In this document: positions 31,967 through 40,262 of the stretch, piece after piece | Layout: each line of letters opens with the position of its first letter | How positions within the stretch are numbered: the stretch's first letter is position 1 | Assembly: GCF_030386795.1 (NCBI RefSeq) | Contig: NZ_JANUQM010000007.1 | Location: forward strand, 248,001-312,000 | Direction: 5' to 3' | Length of the DNA: 64,000 nucleotides | From: Streptomyces sp. S.PNR 29 | GTDB taxonomy: Bacteria > Actinomycetota > Actinomycetes > Streptomycetales > Streptomycetaceae | Position numbers and translations under genes: made by a program | The notes under the pieces: model-generated | What the model was told of the DNA's origin: nothing | Databases searched by the model: none | What the model saw: only the letters and a program-made list of their open reading frames with translations

Positions 31967-32134
31967 ATCCGCACCGTAGGACCGGCCTCGCCAGGCGAAC
32001 CGTTCCGTCCTCGCGCCCTTCCTACGATCGGGGGACCGGCGCGGCAACGCGCCGACGAGGCCTGCCCCGGTGCGGCGACCTCGCCCGGACGTTCGCGAGC
32101 AGACGCCCCCACCACGGTGCGGGACGCCCACCGC

Positions 32135-32524
32135 TCACGGCCCGGGTACGCCCGCCTGTTCCATGAGCCCGGTGACCTCGGTCCCGGCCGGAGTCAGCAG
32201 GAAGACGTTGCGGTCGACGCGGTGCATGCTGCTCGCCAGGCCGAACACGACGCCCGTGCTGAAGTCCAGGACCCGTTTGGCGACGTCCGTCTCCGCGCCG
32301 GTCAGGTCGAGCAGGACGGGTATGCCCGCCATCAGGGTCTCGGCGACCTCGCGGGCGTCGGCGAAGACGTTGACCCTGAGGACGACGAAACGGCGGCGTG
32401 TCTCCGTCTCCGCCTCCGGGAGCGCGCGATGGCCCACCGAGGACGGCCAGGCGTCACGGCCGCGCAACGGCACGACCTGGGCGAGCCCTTCCCACTGTTC
32501 ATCGGTGACATCGTGGCTGTTCAC
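32135..32524 (-). CDS. SepF-family protein (SepF paralogue)
   Basis: A 129-aa protein. The SepF core runs from about residue 45 to 118: VVLRVNVFADAREVAETLMAGIPVLLDLTGAETDVAKRVLDFSTGVVFGLASSMHRVDRNVFLLTP. SepF bundles FtsZ at the division site and ties it to the membrane. The N-terminal membrane-binding helix of true SepF is absent; instead there is a short acidic segment. No division cluster genes are nearby, so this is one of the extra SepF copies known in streptomycetes. GTG 32524 has GGGGGA close upstream; ATG 32569 would add 15 residues. Confidence 0.82.
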   Translation of the reverse strand: MNSHDVTDEQWEGLAQVVPLRGRDAWPSSVGHRALPEAETETRRRFVVLRVNVFADAREVAETLMAGIPVLLDLTGAETDVAKRVLDFSTGVVFGLASSMHRVDRNVFLLTPAGTEVTGLMEQAGVPGP

Positions 32525-32766
32525 CGGCTCCCCCCGATCCCACTCGCCTTCTCTGCCTGCACCAGCCAATTCTTACGCCATGTCACCCGTTCGGCCCAAC
32601 AGCGACACGGTGCGCGACCGCCCCACCCACCGCTTCACGCCACGCGGGGAGCAAGATACCGGGGATATGTCCGATCCGTACCGGATCATGGCTCTCACTC
32701 GCTTCACACCGGACTCTTCACCTCCGGCGGCACCCCCCTCACCGGGCACGATTAGCGTCCGGTGCC

Positions 32767-34524
32767 GTGCTCTTGGCAGAAACGCAGCTGGTCACACCCC
32801 GCCGGCGGACGCAGCCCGCACCGTTCGCCGTCCCGGACTCCCCCGCCCAGTGGCACCGCGTCCTGACCCTGCTCGCCGACATCAGCCTGTTCGTCGGCAC
32901 GCGCGCGGTGTGGGCGCAGGCGGCCACTCACCGGCTCGCGGTGGCCGCGGTCATCTCGGTCTGCTACGCCTCGATCCTGGCGTGCGGAGTGCTGGCCCTG
33001 ACCGTCCGCCGGGCCCGGTCACTGGCACGGCTGGACCTGTGCGTGCTGGTGACCGCCGTGACGCTCACACTGTGCGCGTGGACGGTGCTGCACGGCGGCT
33101 CGGACGAGGCGGACCTCACCACCCAGGCCGCCCGGGAACTGGTCATGGGCCGCCCGGTCTACGGACAGCCGTGGCCCTGGCTCTTCGGCCACGGCGTCGC
33201 GCTCACACCGACGGTGACCGGCGGATACGACTTCACGTACGGCTATCCCCCGCTGGCCCCGCTGCTGACCGCGCCGCTGCTGTGGCTGGGGCACGGCGGC
33301 GCCCCGGCGACGGCGGTGAGCACGGCCGCGCTGGTCACCGGGACGGTCACGCTGTGGCGGATGCTGCCGGCGCCCTGGCGGTCGGCCGCGACGATGGCGT
33401 GCCTCGGCTTCGGGTTCCTGCCGACGTACGGCCGGCTCGGCTACCCGGCGATCCTGGCGCTGGCGCTGCTGATTCCGGTGGTGGTGCGCTGGCCGCGGAT
33501 CGGGGCGGGCGGGCGGCTCGGCGCGGCCGGGGTGGCGCGGGCGGCGTGCCTGGGCGCGGCGTGCGCGGCGCAGCAACTTCCGTGGTTCGTCGCGCCGTTC
33601 CTGCTGGCCGGGATCTACGCCGTGCGCCGCGGGGAGCTGGGCGCGCGGGGAGCGGCGTCGGTGGTGCTGCGCGTCGCCGGGGTCGCCGCCACCGTGTGGC
33701 TGCTGCTGAACACGTACTTCATCGTGAGCGAACCCCGTCCCTGGTTCACCGGGATCGCGCTGCCGCTGACGCAGGGCGCGGTGCTGCACGGCCAGGGACT
33801 GGTGGGCGTCTCCCTCTACTTCACGAACGGCAGCGACCGGCTCGACTGGCACTCCCGCGCGAGCCTGCTGCTGGCCGCGGCGCTGACGGCGCTGTTCGTG
33901 ATGTTCGTACGGCGGCTGGGGCCGGCGGCGACCGTCCTGCCGTGGCTCGCCTTCTATCTGGCGACGCGCTCGCAGGACGGCTACTACCTGATGATGACCC
34001 CGCTCTGGCTGGCGGCCGCGATCACCGCGCCCGCGTCGGAGTTCGCCACGGCGTGGCAGCCGCGCCCGCGTCCGCTGTCCGGCCCGCACCGCCGCCCGGC
34101 GCGGGCCGCCGCGACCCTGCTGCTGCTCTCCCCGGCCCTGACGAGCGCCGCCCTGGCGGTGACGGGGACGCCGCCGCTGCGCATGCAGGTGACCTCCGTG
34201 CACCGGCCGTCGGCGGGCACCGTGTCCCTGCTCGCGCTGCGGGTGACGAACACCTCGGACCGCGCCCTGAGCCCCCACTTCACGCTCACCGCGGGCCAGG
34301 GCATGGATCCGTACTGGGCGATCACGCGTGGCCCGGCCACCCTCCCGGCGCACACCACGGCCCGCTACGACCTCGTACCCCCCGCAGGGAGGTACCGCGT
34401 GCCCCGTCCGGGCACCCGGATCCGGCTGCGCGCCTTCACGGCCTCGCCCCAGACGTTGTCGAGCACCGACGTCCAGGCGGCCGTGGAGCGTGCCGGCCGG
34501 GCCGTCAGGCCGCTGCCCGGATGA
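32767..34524 (+). CDS. Polytopic membrane protein, GT-C/GT87-like glycosyltransferase candidate
   Basis: A 585-aa protein with about ten hydrophobic segments between residues 40 and 470. A first extracytoplasmic loop holds an acidic patch (HGGSDEADLTTQAARELV) and the YDFTYGYPPLAPLLTAPLLW stretch, reminiscent of the YxYPP motif of polyprenyl-phosphate-mannose-dependent (GT87/DUF2029) transferases. The last 130 residues form a soluble beta-rich domain (LLALRVTNTSDRALSPHFTLTAGQGMDPYW), probably outside the cell. It likely transfers a sugar from a lipid donor to cell-surface material. Its 3' end overlaps the convergent YceI gene by 20 bp. The GTG start at 32767 is tentative. Confidence 0.72.
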   Translation: MLLAETQLVTPRRRTQPAPFAVPDSPAQWHRVLTLLADISLFVGTRAVWAQAATHRLAVAAVISVCYASILACGVLALTVRRARSLARLDLCVLVTAVTLTLCAWTVLHGGSDEADLTTQAARELVMGRPVYGQPWPWLFGHGVALTPTVTGGYDFTYGYPPLAPLLTAPLLWLGHGGAPATAVSTAALVTGTVTLWRMLPAPWRSAATMACLGFGFLPTYGRLGYPAILALALLIPVVVRWPRIGAGGRLGAAGVARAACLGAACAAQQLPWFVAPFLLAGIYAVRRGELGARGAASVVLRVAGVAATVWLLLNTYFIVSEPRPWFTGIALPLTQGAVLHGQGLVGVSLYFTNGSDRLDWHSRASLLLAAALTALFVMFVRRLGPAATVLPWLAFYLATRSQDGYYLMMTPLWLAAAITAPASEFATAWQPRPRPLSGPHRRPARAAATLLLLSPALTSAALAVTGTPPLRMQVTSVHRPSAGTVSLLALRVTNTSDRALSPHFTLTAGQGMDPYWAITRGPATLPAHTTARYDLVPPAGRYRVPRPGTRIRLRAFTASPQTLSSTDVQAAVERAGRAVRPLPG

Positions 34525-35020
34525 AGCGGAGCGCGGTGGTGACGGTGGTCAGGCCGCGGATCATGCCGAGCTGGTTCCAGCCCATGCCGAACTTCTCGCG
34601 GTCCACGGTGAACTCGGCCTCCAGCGTCAGGGCGTCGGCGTCCGCCCCGGCGAGACGCGCGGTGAGGGACAGGGGCCGGCTGATGCCGCGGACGGTCAGC
34701 TGACCGATGACGTGCACCGCGTCGCCGTCACGGAGTTCGGCGCCGCGCACCGCGAAGGTGATCTCGGGGTGGTGGTCGGCGTCGAAGAAGTCGGCGGACC
34801 TGAGGTGCTTGTCGCGCTTGGCGTTGCCGGTGTCGAGGGAGGCGACGTCCAGCGTCAGAGTGCCGACGGCGGACCCGTCCGGCCGCACCTCGCCCCGGCC
34901 GCTGACGGCGGCGAAGGCGCCCTTCACGGTGACCAGGCCCCACATCGTCCGGTGCTGGAGGGCGACGGCGGAGGCCGCCGGGTCGAGCTGCCACAGGCCG
35001 GTTTCCACGGCGACGGTCAT
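34505..35020 (-). CDS. YceI-family lipid-binding protein
   Basis: A 171-aa lipocalin-like protein. Family marks are GLWQLDPAASAVALQHRTMWGLVTVKGAFAAVSG, TLTLDVASLDTGNAKRDKHLRSADFFDADHHPEITF and GISRPLSLTARL. YceI proteins bind isoprenoid chains. Unlike the periplasmic enteric protein, this copy lacks a signal peptide, as is usual for actinobacterial members. AGGAGAAC precedes the ATG at 35020. It is transcribed divergently from a MarR regulator across a region with a clear inverted repeat, so it is probably the regulator's target. Confidence 0.88.
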   Translation of the reverse strand: MTVAVETGLWQLDPAASAVALQHRTMWGLVTVKGAFAAVSGRGEVRPDGSAVGTLTLDVASLDTGNAKRDKHLRSADFFDADHHPEITFAVRGAELRDGDAVHVIGQLTVRGISRPLSLTARLAGADADALTLEAEFTVDREKFGMGWNQLGMIRGLTTVTTALRFIRAAA

Positions 35021-35057
35021 GATCGTTCTCCTGACATCTCGGTCGTACACATCGGTC

Positions 35058-35135
35058 GTTCAAATTTGGATGAGCTTGGTGAGCTCACGCTAGCGGTTAA
35101 TCCAAATCTGAACAACCCGCTTCTCCAAAATTGGA
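35058..35135. promoter_or_regulatory. MarR operator candidate between yceI and marR
   Basis: Two inverted 14-mers, GTTCAAATTTGGAT (35058-35071) and ATCCAAATCTGAAC (35100-35113, the reverse complement differing at one base), are centred 42 bp apart, about four helical turns. A third partial copy, TCCAAAATTGGA, lies at 35124-35135 near the marR start. The AT-rich half-site ATTTGGAT stands out in this GC-rich genome. The arrangement suits cooperative MarR dimers controlling both genes. Confidence 0.65.
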
Positions 35136-35155
35136 CGACAGGTAGACTCGGAGCC

Positions 35156-35647
35156 ATGGCCGCCCCTGACGAGCACCCCACCGACCAGCCCGAATGCCCG
35201 TCCGCACAGGGCGGCGGACTGCTGCCGCCGGAGCTGCGCGCCTGGATGCTCCTGCTGGCCGCGACAGGGGCCGTGGAGCAGCGGCTGCGGTCGGTGGTCA
35301 AGGAACGGCTCGACGTCTCCCACGACGAGTTCCTGGTGCTGTGCCTGCTCGCCGAGCAGCCGGAGTCGGCGTTGCGCATGACCCGGATCGCGGAACTCCT
35401 CGGCCGCCCCAAGACCCGGCTCACCTACCAGATCGCCTGCCTCCAGCACACCGGGCTCGTCACCCGCAGGTCCGTGTGCGGCGACAAGCGGGGCGTCGAA
35501 GTGGCGCTCACCGACAAGGCCCGGCGTCTGCTGACGGAGGCCTCCGGCGCCCTCGCCGAGACGGTCACCGAAGCGCTGGCCCGGTTCATGGGGCCGGAGC
35601 AGCGGGAGGCGCTGTGCGGGCTGGTGCCGGACCTCGCGAAGGAGTGA
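35156..35647 (+). CDS. MarR family transcriptional regulator
   Basis: A 163-aa winged-helix protein. The DNA-binding core is RMTRIAELLGRPKTRLTYQIACLQHTGLVTRRSVCGDKRGVEVALTDKARRLL (about residues 70-122), with the expected wing DKRG. Helices before and after form the dimer interface. It is divergent from yceI and probably autoregulated through the inverted repeats between them. GGAG lies very close to the ATG. A ligand cannot be inferred. The C-terminus ends LCGLVPDLAKE. Confidence 0.9.
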   Translation: MAAPDEHPTDQPECPSAQGGGLLPPELRAWMLLLAATGAVEQRLRSVVKERLDVSHDEFLVLCLLAEQPESALRMTRIAELLGRPKTRLTYQIACLQHTGLVTRRSVCGDKRGVEVALTDKARRLLTEASGALAETVTEALARFMGPEQREALCGLVPDLAKE

Positions 35648-35852
35648 CGGGAGGAGACCGGCGGACCCCCCGTTGTCAGTGGTCGCCCGCGTACTCGCCG
35701 CGTCCGGCGGCACGGATCGTGTCCGTGGCCCGGGGATGCGAGGCGGGGTCCCTCACACTCAGAGGCACGCCGGTCGGCCTGGACGGTCCGATGCCCGTGC
35801 ACATCGCCGAACCTCTCCGTGAGCTGCGCCGTCTAGAGGATGTGACGGGCGC

Positions 35853-36107
35853 TCAGCAGACGCGGACATGCTCGGCAAGGAGCAGTGGACGGCCGACACC
35901 AGCGCGATACTCCTGTCCTTCCGGAGCCTCATGGGTCACCTCCAGTGCCTGTGTCCCTGCCCGTCCGCCGATCTCCACCGAGCCCTGCAACTGGGCCCCG
36001 CCGCGGCGGCCGTACCGGAGTCGGTACAGCGCACGGCCGCTCATCGCCGCCATCAGGTCGGCCTGGGAGCTGCTCGCGAGACCGTCCAGCAGCACGGTCA
36101 CCACCAT
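35853..36107 (-). CDS. Hypothetical small protein, 84 aa
   Basis: This minus-strand frame lies in the 600-bp gap between marR and the dehydrogenase gene and reads like a genuine small protein with normal codon bias: VVTVLLDGLASSSQADLMAA, then ALYRLRYGRRGGAQLQGSV and EVTHEAPEGQEYRAGVGRP. The ATG at 36107 is too close to a GGGGG tract; the GTG two codons later is better spaced. I do not recognise the family. The rest of the gap (35648-35852 and 36108-36248) shows only the dehydrogenase promoter region. Confidence 0.45.
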   Translation of the reverse strand: MVVTVLLDGLASSSQADLMAAMSGRALYRLRYGRRGGAQLQGSVEIGGRAGTQALEVTHEAPEGQEYRAGVGRPLLLAEHVRVC

Positions 36108-36248
36108 CCCCCGGGCGCACGGCGTCCCCTGCTCGCCGCACGCGCGGACGCCCTGACCCAGGCGGCGTCGTGCCCGGGCACACGGTGGTTGCCCCGCTGG
36201 CGGCGGGGGTACCCGGCGCCTGACGTGCCGAGACGTGAAGGAGGCTCC

Positions 36249-39200
36249 ATGGGCGCGCTGGACCTGCCCGAACCGGTCATCCGTGACGGGGCCGCTCCGC
36301 CCGTCGACGTCGAGGCGCTGGAGGCGGCACTGCGTGAACGGGTCGACGGGGAGGTCCGGTTCGACGCAGGCAGCCGGGCGGCGTACGCGACCGACGCCTC
36401 GAACTTCCGGCAGACACCGATCGGCGTGGTCGTCCCGCGTACCCCGGAGGCGGGCGCGGAGGCGGTGGCGGTGGCCCGCGAGTACGGCGCGCCGGTGCTG
36501 TCGCGGGGCGGCGGGACCAGTCTGGCCGGGCAGTGCGCCAACGCCGGTGTGGTGCTGGACTGGTCGAAGTACTGCACGCGCCTGGAGTCCGTGGACGAGG
36601 ACGCCCGCCGGTGTGTCGTGCAGCCCGGCATCGTGCTGGACGAACTGAACCGGCAGCTCGCGCCGGCCGGCCTGCGCTTCGGCCCCGAACCCGCCACACA
36701 CGCGAACTGCACGATCGGCGGCATGATCGGCAACAACTCCTGCGGTGCGACCGCGCAGGCGCACGGCAAGGTCGTCGACAACATCGCCCGCCTGGAGGTG
36801 CTGCTGTACGACGGCACCCGCTTCTGGTGCGGGAGGACCAGCGACGAGGAGTACGCCGAGATCGAGCGGCACGGCGACCTGCGGGCGGCCGTGTACCGGC
36901 AGTTGCGGTCCCTGCGCGACACCTACGCGGACGAGATCCGGCGCCGCTTCCCGGACATCCCGCGCCGGGTGTCCGGCTACAACCTGGACTCGCTGCTGCC
37001 GGAGCACGGCTTCGACGTCGCCGGGCTCCTGGTCGGCAGCGAGTCGACGCTGGTCACCGTGATGCGGGCGGAGCTGGAGCTGGTGCCGGTGGTGCGGGAA
37101 CGGACGCTGGTGGTGCTGGGGTTCGACAGCATCGAGCGGGCGGCCGACGCCGTGCCCGAGGTCCTGCCGCACGAGCCGATCGCGCTGGAGGGCGTCGACT
37201 CCCGGCTGGTCCGGGACGAGCAGATCAAGCATCTCAATGGCAAGGCCCTCTCCGAACTGCCCGACGGCCACGCCTTCCTGATGGTGCAGTTCGGCGCGGA
37301 CACGGTCGAGGAGGCCGACGCCCGGGCGCACCGGATGCTTCAGGCGCTGCACGAGACGGAGCACGATCCGAACGTCGCGTTCCTGGACGACCCGAAGCGG
37401 GAGGAGGAGCTGTGGCAGGTCCGTGAGGCGGGCCTCGGCGCCACCGCGCACATCCCGGACCGGCCCGACACGTTCGAGGGCTGGGAGGACTCGGCGGTGC
37501 CGCCCGAGCGGCTCGGTGACTATCTGCGCCGGCTCCGGGCGCTGTTCGAGGAGTTCGGCTACCAGAGCGACACCGGGCCCAGCCTGTACGGCCACTTCGG
37601 GCAGGGCTGCGTGCACACCCGGATCCCCTTCGACCTGTACAGCGCGGACGGGGTGGCCACGTACCGGCGTTTCATGGAGCGGGCGGCGGATCTGGTCGTC
37701 GAGTTCGGCGGCTCCCTGTCCGGTGAGCACGGGGACGGGCAGAGCCGGGGCGAGCTGCTGCCGCGGATGTTCGGGGACGAGCTGGTGGAGGCGTTCGGGC
37801 GGCTGAAGGCCGTGTTCGACCCGCTGGACCGGATGAACCCGGGGAAGGTCGTCGCCCCGTACCGGCTGGACGAGAACCTGCGCCTGGGCGGCGACTGGGC
37901 CCCGTACGTCCCCCGCGACCTGCACTTCCGGTTCCCGCACGACGGCGGGTCCTTCGCGGAGGCCGCCAACCGGTGCGTCGGCGTCGGGAAGTGCCGGCAG
38001 CACACCCACCAGGGCGGCTCGGTGATGTGCCCGTCGTACCAGGTCACGAAGGAGGAGGAGCACTCCACGCGCGGGCGGGCCCGGCTGCTGTTCGAGATGC
38101 TCGACGGGCACGGTGACAGCGCCATCCGGGACGGCTGGCGCTCGCAGGCCGTCAAGGACGCGCTCGACCTGTGCCTGGCGTGCAAGGGCTGCAAGAAGGA
38201 CTGTCCGGCCGACGTGGACATGGCCACATACAAGGCGGAGTTCCTGTCGCACCACTACGAGGGCCGCCCATGGCGCAGGCCCCGCTCCGACCTGTCGATG
38301 GGCTGGCTGCCCGCGCTCGCCCAGGCCGTCGGCCGCACCCGGCTCGGGCCGGTGGTCAACGCCCTCACCCACACCCCGCCGCTGTCGAAGGCCGCCGTCG
38401 CGGTCGCGGGCGTGGAGGACCGGGAGGTGCCGCTGTTCGCCGGGCGGACGCTGCAGCAGTGGTTCGCCGGTCGTGAGCCGTACGGCGACGGGGAGCGCGG
38501 CACCGTCCTGCTGTGGCCCGACACCTTCACCAACCACTTCCACCCGCACATCGGCCAGGCTGCCGTACGGCTGATGGAGCACGCGGGCTGGCGGGTCGAG
38601 CTGCCGACGGAACCCCTGTGCTGCGGGCTGACCTGGATCTCCACCGGGCAGCTCGGCATCGCCGAACGGGTACTGACCCGGACCGTGCGCCGTCTCGCGG
38701 AGCACGTCCGGGCGGGCGGGCTGGTCGTCGGGCTGGAGCCCAGCTGTACGGCCGTGTTCCGGTCGGACGCGGCCGAGCTGTTCCCGGGCGACCGGGACGT
38801 GCGCCGGCTGCGGGACCAGACGGTGACGCTGGCCGAGTTGCTCACCGAGCACTCCCCCGGCTACGAGCCCCCGCAGGTGCCCGACCGGTCCGCGCGAGCC
38901 GTCGCCCAGGTGCACTGCCACCAGCACGCCGTGCTGGGCTGGGACGCCGACCAGGAGCTGCTGCGGCGCGCCGGGGTCGGCACCGAGCGGCTGGAGTCCG
39001 GCTGCTGCGGGCTGGCCGGCAACTTCGGCTTCGAACGCGGTCATCTGGAGGTCAGCGAGGCGTGCGCGGAGCAGGTGCTGCTGCCGCGGCTGCGGGAGGA
39101 GGACGCGAGTACCGTCGTCCTCGCCGACGGCTTCAGCTGCCGTACCCAGATCCACGAGTTGGACAGCGGCGGCCACGAGGCGGTCCACCTGGCGGAACTG

Positions 39201-39362
39201 CTGGCCTCGGCCGTGCCCGACGCCCCGGGCAGCGCGTACGGCGTCGCCCCGGGTGCCCGGCCCACGCCGCCGGGGCGGACGGCCAGGGCTCTGACCCTGG
39301 CCGGCGCGGGGCTGGCCGCCGCGGGCACGGCAGCGGGACTGGTCCGGCGGCTGCGGCGCTGA
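36249..39362 (+). CDS. Fused FAD-linked oxidase / Fe-S protein (D-lactate/glycolate dehydrogenase type)
   Basis: A 1037-aa two-part enzyme. Residues about 50-560 are a GlcD/D-lactate dehydrogenase-like FAD domain: PVLSRGGGTSLAGQCANAGVVLDWSKY, IGGMIGNNSCGATA, the FAD-linked C-terminal SLSGEHGDGQSRGELLPRMFG. Residues about 570-1000 are a GlcF-like Fe-S half with the cluster motif CLACKGCKKDCP and two CCG motifs (LCCGLTWI, GCCGLAGNFGFE). This is the YdiJ/fused GlcDF architecture, oxidising a 2-hydroxyacid and passing electrons to quinone or a carrier. A C-terminal Ala/Gly helix (LTLAGAGLAAAGTAAGLV) may be a membrane anchor. GGAGG precedes the ATG at 36249. Confidence 0.88.
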   Translation: MGALDLPEPVIRDGAAPPVDVEALEAALRERVDGEVRFDAGSRAAYATDASNFRQTPIGVVVPRTPEAGAEAVAVAREYGAPVLSRGGGTSLAGQCANAGVVLDWSKYCTRLESVDEDARRCVVQPGIVLDELNRQLAPAGLRFGPEPATHANCTIGGMIGNNSCGATAQAHGKVVDNIARLEVLLYDGTRFWCGRTSDEEYAEIERHGDLRAAVYRQLRSLRDTYADEIRRRFPDIPRRVSGYNLDSLLPEHGFDVAGLLVGSESTLVTVMRAELELVPVVRERTLVVLGFDSIERAADAVPEVLPHEPIALEGVDSRLVRDEQIKHLNGKALSELPDGHAFLMVQFGADTVEEADARAHRMLQALHETEHDPNVAFLDDPKREEELWQVREAGLGATAHIPDRPDTFEGWEDSAVPPERLGDYLRRLRALFEEFGYQSDTGPSLYGHFGQGCVHTRIPFDLYSADGVATYRRFMERAADLVVEFGGSLSGEHGDGQSRGELLPRMFGDELVEAFGRLKAVFDPLDRMNPGKVVAPYRLDENLRLGGDWAPYVPRDLHFRFPHDGGSFAEAANRCVGVGKCRQHTHQGGSVMCPSYQVTKEEEHSTRGRARLLFEMLDGHGDSAIRDGWRSQAVKDALDLCLACKGCKKDCPADVDMATYKAEFLSHHYEGRPWRRPRSDLSMGWLPALAQAVGRTRLGPVVNALTHTPPLSKAAVAVAGVEDREVPLFAGRTLQQWFAGREPYGDGERGTVLLWPDTFTNHFHPHIGQAAVRLMEHAGWRVELPTEPLCCGLTWISTGQLGIAERVLTRTVRRLAEHVRAGGLVVGLEPSCTAVFRSDAAELFPGDRDVRRLRDQTVTLAELLTEHSPGYEPPQVPDRSARAVAQVHCHQHAVLGWDADQELLRRAGVGTERLESGCCGLAGNFGFERGHLEVSEACAEQVLLPRLREEDASTVVLADGFSCRTQIHELDSGGHEAVHLAELLASAVPDAPGSAYGVAPGARPTPPGRTARALTLAGAGLAAAGTAAGLVRRLRR

Positions 39363-39609
39363 GGGCAGGGGTCCGGCGAGCGAGGCCATGCGCTGGTCAA
39401 TGTCACCTCGGCGATCTTCGCCACGGGCATGCCCACCGATCCGCACATCCTGGCACCGACCGGGACTTGGGACAGCTCAGCAAGCCGTGTCAGCACCTGT
39501 TCGTCGTCGTGCAGGTAGCCGCCGCTCTCGCCCGCAGGGAGATCGATTCCGAGCCGCTGGCATGCATGCCCTGACCGTACAGGCAGCGCAAACGTCGCCT
39601 GATGCGGTA

Positions 39610-40125
39610 TTAGGCGCCGGTCCGCCCGTCGATGAGCTCACGCACGACATCGAGGTGGCCGTTGTGGCGGGACGTCTCCTCAATGAGGTGGAGGATCACC
39701 CACCGGAGGTCGACGTGGCGGCCGTCGCTGATGGAACGCTTGGCCGTTGCGTTCAGGTCGTGGTCGGACACCAGGCGACGGTAGCGGGCGCTCTGCTCCT
39801 CGTACTCGGCGAGAAGCTGGGGCAACGGGACGTCGGCTGCTGTCCGCATCTCAGGGTCGGGATCATCGTCGGTCGCCTCAGCGAGCGGCCCCGCGAGCTC
39901 CTCGCCCAGAAACATCACTTGGAACCAGTAGTACTCGACCCACCGTAGATGGCTGATCAGCCCGCACAACGTCATCAGCGGTGAACTCGGTAGCGGGGCC
40001 TTGCGGGCGTCTTCGGCGGACACGCCCTCACACTTGGCTCGCGCGGTGTCACGGGCGTAGTCCAGGAAGGTGACCAGCTGCGTACGCTCGTCCCACGCGG
40101 GCGGCGTGTCGGTTCGTTGAGTCAT
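39610..40125 (-). CDS. DinB/DUF664 family metalloenzyme
   Basis: A 171-aa four-helix-bundle protein. Metal-ligand histidines are visible in LCGLISHLRWVEYYWFQ (about residues 54-70) and in the late helix LHLIEETSRHNGHLDVVRELIDG (about 143-165). Members include thiol-dependent S-transferases (bacillithiol or mycothiol type), so mycothiol chemistry is plausible here. No partner gene is near. The 247-bp gap downstream (39363-39609) shows nothing recognisable. Confidence 0.85.
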   Translation of the reverse strand: MTQRTDTPPAWDERTQLVTFLDYARDTARAKCEGVSAEDARKAPLPSSPLMTLCGLISHLRWVEYYWFQVMFLGEELAGPLAEATDDDPDPEMRTAADVPLPQLLAEYEEQSARYRRLVSDHDLNATAKRSISDGRHVDLRWVILHLIEETSRHNGHLDVVRELIDGRTGA

Positions 40126-40262
40126 CGCCAGGAGTTTCCCGAAGGTCGGAACGGGTGTCGACCCAATTGATCGGAAGCACCGTCAAGTGCCACAGCACCG
40201 GCTGTGCTCAGGGAGAGCCCGGCAAGATACGCCGGACAGCCCAGGGGCGTCCGCGGTGCCGG

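Noticed and set aside
35853..39446. Minus-strand open frame of 1197 codons
   Set aside because: Most of it is the antisense shadow of the dehydrogenase gene; only its last 84 codons lie outside and may be real.
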